7,857 nt of DNA from Rickettsia typhi (lineage in GTDB: Bacteria; Pseudomonadota; Alphaproteobacteria; Rickettsiales; UBA1997), in NCBI GenBank assembly GCA_945898025.1, contig CAMDGT010000051.1:1-7857 (forward strand), written 5' to 3'. A program made the translations under genes and the position numbers. The notes below the pieces were generated by a model that searched no databases, was not told the origin of the DNA, and saw only the letters and a list, made by a program, of their open reading frames with translations. Shown in pieces: positions 1-5,358 of this stretch; position 1 is the stretch's first letter; each line of letters opens with the position of its first letter.

Positions 1-34
1 ATTTTTTAACAAAAATAATGGTGTTAAATTTCAT
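1..34 (-). CDS. possible first codons of a gene running off the left edge
   Basis: On the minus strand an ATG at 34-32 opens a frame that stays open for 11 codons to the edge of the window and reads MKFNTIIFVKK. A basic, hydrophobic N-terminus like this would suit a signal peptide or membrane anchor. Eleven codons is far too few to establish a gene: an open frame of this length is expected by chance in AT-rich DNA, and there is no Shine-Dalgarno motif. It is listed only because the neighbouring genes all run in this direction and the edge cuts it off. No function can be proposed. Confidence 0.15.
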   Translation of the reverse strand, partial: MKFNTIIFVKK

Positions 35-52
35 ATATCGTAAATTATGGTG

Positions 53-74
53 CCTCTTTTTCTGGAAAAAGAGG
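53..74. repeat. short perfect stem-loop
   Basis: The arms CCTCTTTTT (53-61) and AAAAAGAGG (66-74) are exactly complementary, giving a 9-bp stem with a CTGG loop. It lies 87 bases beyond the stop codon of the small gene at 161-517. It could help end transcription of that gene. However, reading in the minus direction no T-run follows the stem (the next bases are GCACCATAA), so it is not a standard intrinsic terminator. Reading in the plus direction only TTT follows. Confidence 0.5.
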
Positions 75-109
75 TTTGTAGTGTTAAAAGGTGTTATATT
101 TTGGTTTTG

Positions 110-138
110 AAGAGTCTTTAGTGGTGATTCAGACTCTT
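110..138. repeat. stem-loop just downstream of the small Asn-rich gene
   Basis: AAGAGTCT (110-117) and AGACTCTT (131-138) are exact inverted repeats, forming an 8-bp stem around a 13-base loop. The structure begins 22 bases after the stop codon of the minus-strand gene at 161-517. That is the right place for a transcript-end structure or an mRNA 3' stabiliser. No T-run follows on the minus strand, so calling it a rho-independent terminator would go beyond the evidence. Confidence 0.45.
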
Positions 139-160
139 AAATTTGGTGAGAATTAGGTAA

Positions 161-517
161 TTATTTATTAGTAGAGCTAACAGCATTAGATGCTGGAGCA
201 TTATTTACCGGAACATTGCTTGGATTAGAAGCTGGGTTATTGCTAGGGTTTTGATTCGCTGGCTCAACATTATTAACTTGCTCATTGCTATTAATATTTG
301 TGTTTTGTGAATTATTTGCAGGCTGATTTTGCTCAATGTTTAACTCTTCTGTACTTTCTTCATTAGAGAGATCGGGCAATTCTAGCTCTTCCTCTTTTGC
401 TTCAAAAAGCCAGCTAGCATGGGATTTGATAGGGTCAGAATATTTCACTCCGGCCAAAAATGTTACCACTAGTAATGCAAAAAATATTGCTAATTCTGTA
501 ATTTTATTTTTATTCAT
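161..517 (-). CDS. small single-pass membrane protein with Asn-rich tail, function unknown
   Basis: I do not recognise a family for this 118-residue protein. It starts MNKNK, then has one strongly hydrophobic segment at about residues 9-24 that could be a signal anchor. The lysines in front of it predict N-in topology with the bulk in the periplasm. A short linker (25-38) with a single Trp at 36 leads into an acidic stretch at 39-59, with ten Glu or Asp. The tail from 60 to 118 is low-complexity: 20 of its 59 residues are Asn, mixed with Pro, Ala, Ser and Gln, and it has no Cys. The ATG at 517-515 is the only sensible start because it precedes the hydrophobic segment directly; no Shine-Dalgarno motif is visible. 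The gene stands apart from the nadD operon, behind a 137-bp gap with two inverted repeats. The clear domain order makes a real gene likely, although the tail alone could be found in chance AT-rich sequence. Confidence 0.7.
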   Translation of the reverse strand: MNKNKITELAIFFALLVVTFLAGVKYSDPIKSHASWLFEAKEEELELPDLSNEESTEELNIEQNQPANNSQNTNINSNEQVNNVEPANQNPSNNPASNPSNVPVNNAPASNAVSSTNK

Positions 518-556
518 TTTTTAAATTTGTTAAAATTATTATTAAATCTAAGGCAT

Positions 557-600
557 CTTTTATAAGCTAAATTTTATAAAATTTTTAGCTAAGATAAAAG
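557..600. repeat. 44-bp imperfect inverted repeat between nadD and the small gene
   Basis: Positions 557-563 pair with 594-600 (7 bp). Positions 565-571 pair with 584-590 (7 bp, including AGCT). Positions 572-574 pair with 579-581 around a TATA loop. Small internal loops at 564/591-593 and 582-583 interrupt the stem. On the minus strand the structure lies 54 bases past the nadD stop and 40 bases before the start of the small gene. It could therefore act as a 3' structure for the upstream operon or as part of the promoter and leader region of the small gene. There is no T-run after it in the minus direction. Confidence 0.5.
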
Positions 601-613
601 CGCAGAATAATTT

Positions 614-657
614 ATAAATAAATAATTTAATTTCAAGAAATTAAATTATTTATTTAT
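614..657. repeat. perfect 20-bp-stem AT-only palindrome overlapping the nadD stop codon
   Basis: Bases 614-633 are exactly complementary to 638-657, leaving the 4-base loop CAAG at 634-637. All 20 pairs are A-T. The right arm contains the nadD stop codon (656-654), so the hairpin includes the last codon boundary of nadD. It may serve as a transcript-end structure for the seven-gene operon. Neither direction shows the long uninterrupted T-run of a textbook terminator, although TTTTC follows on the plus strand. A small mobile palindrome of the kind known in Rickettsiales genomes is another possibility. Confidence 0.7.
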
Positions 658-1163
658 TTTCTTATAATTGTTGAAGAAATATTCATTTCTCTAGTTCTAA
701 TCATTCTTATTTTTTGATTGCGGAATCTTTTTTTTGCAATAATAAAGCTTTTACTTTTATGTATTTTATTGAGTAAATTATCTCTTGAAAATACTGCAAT
801 ATCAATCATTTCCAATATTTTTCTAAATTGATTCCAGTGATGAAAATTAAATAATGAATCTGCTCCCATGATCCATGTAAATTGCAGTTTTGGATATTTT
901 TTTTGTAAGTAATTTATTAATTTATAGCTGTGAATTTCTGAATATGGTTTAATTTTAATTTTTGGATTATTGTTAGTTATTTTAACGCAGAGATTTACTC
1001 TTGTTTCGTATGGTTGATAAAGATTTATATCTTTTAGGGTGTTGTATTTAGTAGGAACCCACCATAATTGATTAAGATTAAGTTTTCTTATTGCTAGATT
1101 GCTGATATTTATGTGTCCTTGATGAGGGGGGTTAAAGCTTCCTCCTAGAATGCCGATTTTCAA
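654..1163 (-). CDS. nadD: nicotinate-nucleotide adenylyltransferase, short C-terminus
   Basis: NadD transfers AMP from ATP to nicotinate mononucleotide to make deamido-NAD, a cytoplasmic step of NAD synthesis. The nucleotidyltransferase fold shows clearly. GGSFNPPHQGH at residues 7-17 contains the HxGH ATP-binding motif (H14, H17). WWVPTKYNTLK spans 34-44, GADSL is at 100-104 with W110 following, and the ISSTIIR motif is at 162-168. The start is TTG at 1163-1161, five bases after the ubiA stop; it gives exactly the family's usual N-terminus. At 169 residues the protein is shorter than familiar NadD proteins (about 189-213). It ends one residue after ISSTIIR, where homologues carry roughly 20-40 more residues. 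The stop codon lies inside a perfect palindrome, and no other frame restores the missing part. It is the last gene of the operon. Family identity is firm; whether the shortened protein is active is uncertain. Confidence 0.88.
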   Translation of the reverse strand: MKIGILGGSFNPPHQGHINISNLAIRKLNLNQLWWVPTKYNTLKDINLYQPYETRVNLCVKITNNNPKIKIKPYSEIHSYKLINYLQKKYPKLQFTWIMGADSLFNFHHWNQFRKILEMIDIAVFSRDNLLNKIHKSKSFIIAKKRFRNQKIRMIRTREMNISSTIIRK

Positions 1164-1168
1164 AATTT

Positions 1169-2047
1169 TTAACCAATAATTATGGCTAGCAACATTAAGA
1201 AGCCAATTTTCTGATTTGCTTTAAAAGCTTTTAAGCACTGATTGGAATCTTTAAAATCGCATCTTTTTATAATTTCAATAAGCCATATTACCGCCATTAG
1301 ATTGATAATAATGTATCCTATTGAGAAATTAGCGATTGGTGCAATTAATAACAATAAAGTAAGCTGAATTATTGCGATTATTCCTAAAATATATTTAGGG
1401 TGTTTATAAAATTTGATAGCAGTAGATTTCGTGCCTATTCGCAGGTCATCTTCAACATCTTGAAAAGCATAAATACTATCGTAAATTACAGTCCATAATA
1501 TGGTCGCTAAATACAATATTAAGGATATCAAATTAATTGAATTAGTTAGGGCAATTGTTGATAAAATAATCGGGCTATTAAATGTGATTCCCAAAAAAAT
1601 TTGTGGAAAATAGGTGATTCTTTTCATTAATGGATATATTGCCACCAGCCCAGCAATTGCAAATCCTGCAATAATGGTTTTGAAATTAAATTGCAACAAA
1701 ATTATCAAGCTAATTACAAGAGTGACTGCTAACATTATCAAGGCTTGGTGTGGGCTAATTATATTTGAGGCAAGGGGGCGATTCTTTGTTCGTTTAACAT
1801 TTTTATCAAAATTAATATCTAGTAAGTCATTGATTATGCAACCAGCACTCCTCATGAATATTGCTCCAATTGAAAATAATATAATGGTTTTAATCAGAGT
1901 ATCATGATTAATTGCAAATATTTGATTATTTAAGAAAATGCCCATCAACGCAGGAATTAACAATAAGAATATCCCTGCTGGATTATTTAACCTCATTAAA
2001 ATTGCTATATTTTTCAGCAAAAATTTTTGTTTTGTTGTTGTTTTCAT
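1169..2047 (-). CDS. ubiA: 4-hydroxybenzoate polyprenyltransferase
   Basis: UbiA is an integral inner-membrane enzyme that attaches the polyprenyl tail to 4-hydroxybenzoate, an early step of ubiquinone synthesis. Both Asp-rich motifs that bind Mg-diphosphate are present. NDLLDINFD is at residues 73-81, inside the typical MRSAGC...RPLAS block (65-94). YDSIYAFQDVEDD is at 189-201, followed by GTKSTAI (205-211). The protein is 292 residues long, normal for the family, and has many hydrophobic segments consistent with eight or nine membrane helices. A first hydrophobic segment near 23-40 follows the usual pattern RLNNPAG. The MenA alternative is less likely because of the YDxxYAxQD form of the second motif. 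The ATG at 2047-2045 shares one base with the hisS stop (TAATG), so translation is probably coupled. nadD begins five bases after the ubiA stop. Confidence 0.93.
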   Translation of the reverse strand: MKTTTKQKFLLKNIAILMRLNNPAGIFLLLIPALMGIFLNNQIFAINHDTLIKTIILFSIGAIFMRSAGCIINDLLDINFDKNVKRTKNRPLASNIISPHQALIMLAVTLVISLIILLQFNFKTIIAGFAIAGLVAIYPLMKRITYFPQIFLGITFNSPIILSTIALTNSINLISLILYLATILWTVIYDSIYAFQDVEDDLRIGTKSTAIKFYKHPKYILGIIAIIQLTLLLLIAPIANFSIGYIIINLMAVIWLIEIIKRCDFKDSNQCLKAFKANQKIGFLMLLAIIIG

Positions 2048-3312
2048 TATTGATTTTGCTGTAAAAATTCTATTATTTTGGAATTTGTAATTTTGGTTTC
2101 TTTTCCTTTGTCAAAGTTTTTAACAATTAATTCTTGGTTCTTTATTTCATTTTCTCCGATTATAATAACCCATTTTGCATTAACTTGAGTTGCAAATTTT
2201 AGCTGTTTTTTAAAATTACTATTTGCCATAAATTCAGTATAAAAATTATTCTCACGAAGTTTACAACTAATGTTAAATGCTTTATTTTCAGAATCTTCGC
2301 CGATATAAATTACTACAATTGGTCGCGATTTATTTTCTGTAAAGTGAGTATTTTCTTCTATCATAATCATTATTCTTTCTATTCCTCCTGCAAAACCAAA
2401 TGCGGGAAGGTTCTTACCTCCCATTTGCTGACTGAGATTGTCATATCTTCCACCAGCTAAAACCGCATTTTGTGCGCCTTGATGATTATTGATGAATTCA
2501 AAAACTGTAGAATTATAGTAATCTAAGCCTCTAACTAAGCGATAATCGACCTCAAACTCAATATTGGAGGCAGTTAACAAATCAAGAATCTTACCGAATC
2601 TTGAGTTTGCATCGTTATCAAAGAAATTTTTAATCTGAGGTGCATCAAGTGATATTTCAATGTCTTTTTGGTTTTTTGAATCGAGAATTCTTAGTGGATT
2701 CTTGTGAAGACGGGCTTTAGAGTCTTCTGATAATTGATCTTGGTATTTGCTAAAAAATTTAATTAATTCTTCTTGATAAAGATTTTTTATTGCATTTGAG
2801 CCCAAAGAATTAATAATCAATTTAGTGTTATTTTTAATTCCTAATTCTTGTAGTAATTTATTGGCAAGCATTAAATTTTGTACATCGCAAAAAATGCTGT
2901 CATCGCCAAAGCATTCAAAATTAATTTGATGAAATTGTCTTTGTCTGCCTTTTTGAGGTCTGTCATAGCGAAATAGAGGGCCGTAAGAAAATAATTTTAC
3001 AGGTAAATTATTGGTTAATTGAGAATTTTCAATAATTGCTCTAACGATTGATGCGGTGAATTCTGGTCTTAAGGTGAGGTAATTGCTTCCTCTGTCAAGA
3101 AATTTATAAACTTCTTTACTGATAATATCTGAATTATCGCCGAGATTTCTTTCGAAAATTTCACTAAATTCAAATATTGGGGTTTGTAATTCCTGAAATC
3201 CAAAGATTTTGCTATATTTTTTAGCATTTTCAATGATGTGATTGAATCTTGCTATATCAATTCCAAATAAGTCTTTTGTGCCTCTTACGGCTTGTATTTT
3301 GTGATTATTCAT
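2047..3312 (-). CDS. hisS: histidine--tRNA ligase
   Basis: HisRS is a cytoplasmic class II synthetase that charges tRNA(His). The class II core is complete. A motif-1/early catalytic block with LRPEFTASIVRA is at residues 81-92. Motif 2 has the form FRYDRPQKGRQRQFHQ (114-129). The histidine-specific signature RGLDYYN is at 261-267, AGGRYDNL at 286-293, and motif 3 AFGFAGGIERI at 304-314 with the ATP-binding Arg313. The C-terminal anticodon-binding domain runs from about 330, with VVIYIGE and WVIIIGE strands. The length, 421 residues, is normal. Motif 2 is of the canonical bacterial form, not the divergent type of the alphaproteobacterial clade whose tRNA(His) lacks G-1. LRPEFTA and the stretch LSEDSKARLHKNPLRILDSK (194-213) resemble rickettsial HisRS as I recall it. 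The gene lies 15 bases after tolA and overlaps ubiA by one base. Confidence 0.97.
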   Translation of the reverse strand: MNNHKIQAVRGTKDLFGIDIARFNHIIENAKKYSKIFGFQELQTPIFEFSEIFERNLGDNSDIISKEVYKFLDRGSNYLTLRPEFTASIVRAIIENSQLTNNLPVKLFSYGPLFRYDRPQKGRQRQFHQINFECFGDDSIFCDVQNLMLANKLLQELGIKNNTKLIINSLGSNAIKNLYQEELIKFFSKYQDQLSEDSKARLHKNPLRILDSKNQKDIEISLDAPQIKNFFDNDANSRFGKILDLLTASNIEFEVDYRLVRGLDYYNSTVFEFINNHQGAQNAVLAGGRYDNLSQQMGGKNLPAFGFAGGIERIMIMIEENTHFTENKSRPIVVIYIGEDSENKAFNISCKLRENNFYTEFMANSNFKKQLKFATQVNAKWVIIIGENEIKNQELIVKNFDKGKETKITNSKIIEFLQQNQ

Positions 3313-3327
3313 AAATTATTATTTTGT

Positions 3328-4200
3328 TTAATTTCCTTCAAATTCAAAAATTAAATCTTGTAATTGTTTTGTAATATTTGAGGGAATATTTCTAATTGGA
3401 CTGCATAGTTCTAATGCTCTTTTAGCATTATCAACAGCAATTTTATATTGATAGTTATTGGGATCGAGATAATTTTCACTTTTAATTTGTTGGTATATAT
3501 CTGATTCAATAGTGCCGTCTTTATTAATTTTAGCCTTAGTAACAACTTTTTGATTGCTATATTTACGACTCTCAAAAATTGCTCTCTGATAACATAGCTT
3601 TATTTGTGCTTGAATGTTAAATTTCTGTCTATTAGATAAGCCATTAGCCTCAAAATTAAAGGCTTTTCTTGAGTTAATAATTTCTAGTGTTTTGTTGCTT
3701 GAATTGATTTCATTTGTTGAAATTGAATTTTCATTGTTATTATCTAATTTCTCTTGATTTGTTTCGATTCTTTCGTTGCTAGATAATGCTTTGTATTCTG
3801 GTTCTGGGGTAGAATTTTCAGATTGATTAATATTTAATTTTTCTGTACTTAACAAATATTTAACCGAGTTGGGTTTTATTTTGGCAATAATGCTAGGTTT
3901 GTTAATATTTTGGGGGTTTTGATTTGGTATTGTAGGCTTTAATTGCTCCGATGTTTGTTTTTTAATTTTCTGTTCAGATGTTTTTGGTGTTATTTTTTCT
4001 AAATTTTGAGGAGCTTTTTTTATTTGATTAACGGTTGATTTTATTTGACTCAAAGCATCTTTGCTATTGTCTACAACCATAAAGCCTACTTTTATTTCTT
4101 TTGTTTTGGTTGAGCTAGGTTGCTGAATCTTAAAATTTGCATAAAGCAAGAATGATATCAAGCTGTGTAAGAAAACTGAGTAAGCTAAATTTTTTATCAT
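3328..4200 (-). CDS. tolA: TolA-like cell envelope protein
   Basis: TolA is anchored in the inner membrane and spans the periplasm, carrying force from TolQ-TolR to TolB-Pal at the outer membrane. The predicted product is 290 residues. One N-terminal membrane helix (about 4-22) contains S8 and H12 with the four-residue spacing of the SHLS motif that TolA and TonB use to contact TolQ or ExbB. Residues 24-180 form a polar, Lys/Asn/Ser/Pro-rich linker. It lacks the long Ala/Lys/Glu helix of the E. coli protein. Residues about 187-289 form a TolA/TonB-type C-terminal domain: QAQIKLCYQRA, VVTKAKINKDGTI, then AVDNAKRALELCSPI. Cys203 and Cys266 could form a disulfide. The ATG overlaps the tolR stop by four bases (ATGA), which supports TolA over TonB. 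The linker is poorly conserved in general, so the name rests on the two ends and the context. Confidence 0.82.
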   Translation of the reverse strand: MIKNLAYSVFLHSLISFLLYANFKIQQPSSTKTKEIKVGFMVVDNSKDALSQIKSTVNQIKKAPQNLEKITPKTSEQKIKKQTSEQLKPTIPNQNPQNINKPSIIAKIKPNSVKYLLSTEKLNINQSENSTPEPEYKALSSNERIETNQEKLDNNNENSISTNEINSSNKTLEIINSRKAFNFEANGLSNRQKFNIQAQIKLCYQRAIFESRKYSNQKVVTKAKINKDGTIESDIYQQIKSENYLDPNNYQYKIAVDNAKRALELCSPIRNIPSNITKQLQDLIFEFEGN

Positions 4201-4622
4201 TGAATTAATTCAGTTACTAAAATAACTTGATTAAAGCCGGCTAGATTTATAATTTTAACCGCTTCCATTACTATGCCATAATCAAGGTTTTTATCTGCCC
4301 TGATATGAATTTTTGTTGATAGATCTCCTCCAGATACAACGATAAGACGGGAAGCAAGGTTTGATACGTTGGAAACCACATCATCAATGTAAATATCTTG
4401 GTTTGACTTTATTGAAATAGTGATTGATTTATTTTTGTCAGTTTCAGGGGTCGCTACACCTTGAGGCAGTTCAATATTAACTCCGCTTGTCATCATTGGT
4501 GCGGCCACCATAAAAATTATTAACAATACGAGTAGAATATCGACGAAAGGGGTTATATTTATTTCGCTAATTGCAACCCTTTTTTTGTTGTGACGATTTG
4601 TATTGTTGATTTTAAAACCCAT
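4197..4622 (-). CDS. tolR: TolR proton-channel subunit of the Tol-Pal system (ExbD/TolR family)
   Basis: TolR pairs with TolQ in the inner membrane to convert proton motive force into movement of TolA. The 141-residue protein has a short basic N-terminus and then INITPFVDILLVLLIIFMVA (21-40). That is the single membrane helix with the invariant Asp at 28, equivalent to the proton-carrying Asp23 of E. coli TolR. APMMTSGVNIELP follows directly, and the C-terminal periplasmic domain ends with ADKNLDYGIVMEAVK (109-123) and a GFNQVILVTE strand (129-138). Length and layout are typical. ExbD is the close alternative; the four-base overlap with the tolA-like gene favours TolR. The ATG shares one base with the stop codon of the LolA-like gene, so the two are probably translationally coupled. 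tolQ, normally directly upstream, is not here. Confidence 0.9.
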   Translation of the reverse strand: MGFKINNTNRHNKKRVAISEINITPFVDILLVLLIIFMVAAPMMTSGVNIELPQGVATPETDKNKSITISIKSNQDIYIDDVVSNVSNLASRLIVVSGGDLSTKIHIRADKNLDYGIVMEAVKIINLAGFNQVILVTELIQ

Positions 4623-5347
4623 TATTGAGAAAGATTTTGATTTTTTGCAATAAATAATTTGTTAGAAATAGGTGTCAATGTATCAATATTTTCTAGTCTA
4701 AGAACAACATTTTGATCCAGTTCGTTGGTTGACTCAATTCTTTTTAAAAAAGTTGGATTAAGATTAAAAGCTATTTTTGATTCAATTTGCGGTTGTTCTT
4801 TTTGGTTTTGCTTTAAAGATATAATGATTTCTTGTTCGTTTTTGATGATATTTGTAATTGATATTTTTGGATCGCTAAAAGAGATATTATTTTTCAACAA
4901 AAAAGATGCCGGAGTGCTACTTGAATCAATGTATGAAGTTTCTTCTAGCTCAAGATCTTGGTAGATTAGTTTTGAACCATTGATGATAATTAGTATTTTT
5001 GGTTTAGTTTGATATTCGATTCTAATTTTTCCGTTTTTGTCGTTTTTAGATAAGAAAAACTTGCCTTTAGCAGTTTTCTCACTTGATTCTTGGTAAAAAT
5101 TTGCAGAAAATTGCTTAATGTTGTTTAGATAATTTTCTATTACGAATAAATCTTCTTGGTGTTTTAGTAATAAATCTGTTTTTGCAATGCTTTGATTAAT
5201 GTTAAATATAAAAAAACAAGCAAAAAAAAGTAAAATTTTTAGGTTTTTAGATGTTGTTATTAATGACGAAGAGCCTATTTTAAAACTATTTGAGTATCTG
5301 TTGATATTATTTTTAATGGATATAAAATAGGACGATTTCCCTTGCAT
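4622..5347 (-). CDS. lolA: LolA-like periplasmic outer-membrane lipoprotein carrier
   Basis: LolA proteins shuttle lipoproteins through the periplasm from the LolCDE (or LolFD) exporter to the outer membrane. After a hydrophobic core at residues 36-49 (LKILLFFACFFIFN) and the likely signal cleavage after SIA (53-55), the mature part has the family pattern. LNNIKQFSANFYQ is at 74-86, GKFFLS at 95-100, KIRIEYQTKPKILIIINGSK at 107-126, then LIYQDLELEETSYI and STPASFLLKNNISF (144-157). The mature part is normal in size, but about 35 residues precede the hydrophobic core, long for a signal peptide. No internal ATG, GTG or TTG offers a better start, so the ATG at 5347-5345 is kept. The gene starts 11 bases after the symporter gene and overlaps tolR by one base. 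No LolB-type gene is visible; alphaproteobacteria commonly lack one. Confidence 0.82.
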   Translation of the reverse strand: MQGKSSYFISIKNNINRYSNSFKIGSSSLITTSKNLKILLFFACFFIFNINQSIAKTDLLLKHQEDLFVIENYLNNIKQFSANFYQESSEKTAKGKFFLSKNDKNGKIRIEYQTKPKILIIINGSKLIYQDLELEETSYIDSSSTPASFLLKNNISFSDPKISITNIIKNEQEIIISLKQNQKEQPQIESKIAFNLNPTFLKRIESTNELDQNVVLRLENIDTLTPISNKLFIAKNQNLSQ

Positions 5348-5358
5348 TTTTATAGAGA

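Noticed and set aside
32..61. CATAAT (49-44) as a -10 box for the possible left-edge gene
   Set aside because: No acceptable -35 box lies at the usual distance, and the upstream part is occupied by the stem-loop at 53-74.
1..100. GTGTTAAA-type repeats at 21-28, 81-88 and 91-98
   Set aside because: They are eight bases long, imperfect and irregularly spaced in AT-rich DNA, with no spacer structure like a CRISPR or iteron array.
336..524. Plus-strand frame opposite the small Asn-rich gene
   Set aside because: The Ser-rich sequence is the complement of Asn- and Glu-rich codons; the minus-strand frame has the more sensible domain order. Only comparative data could settle it fully.
1614..1907. 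Open frame on the plus strand inside ubiA
   Set aside because: It lies wholly opposite a clearly conserved enzyme gene and encodes no recognisable motif.
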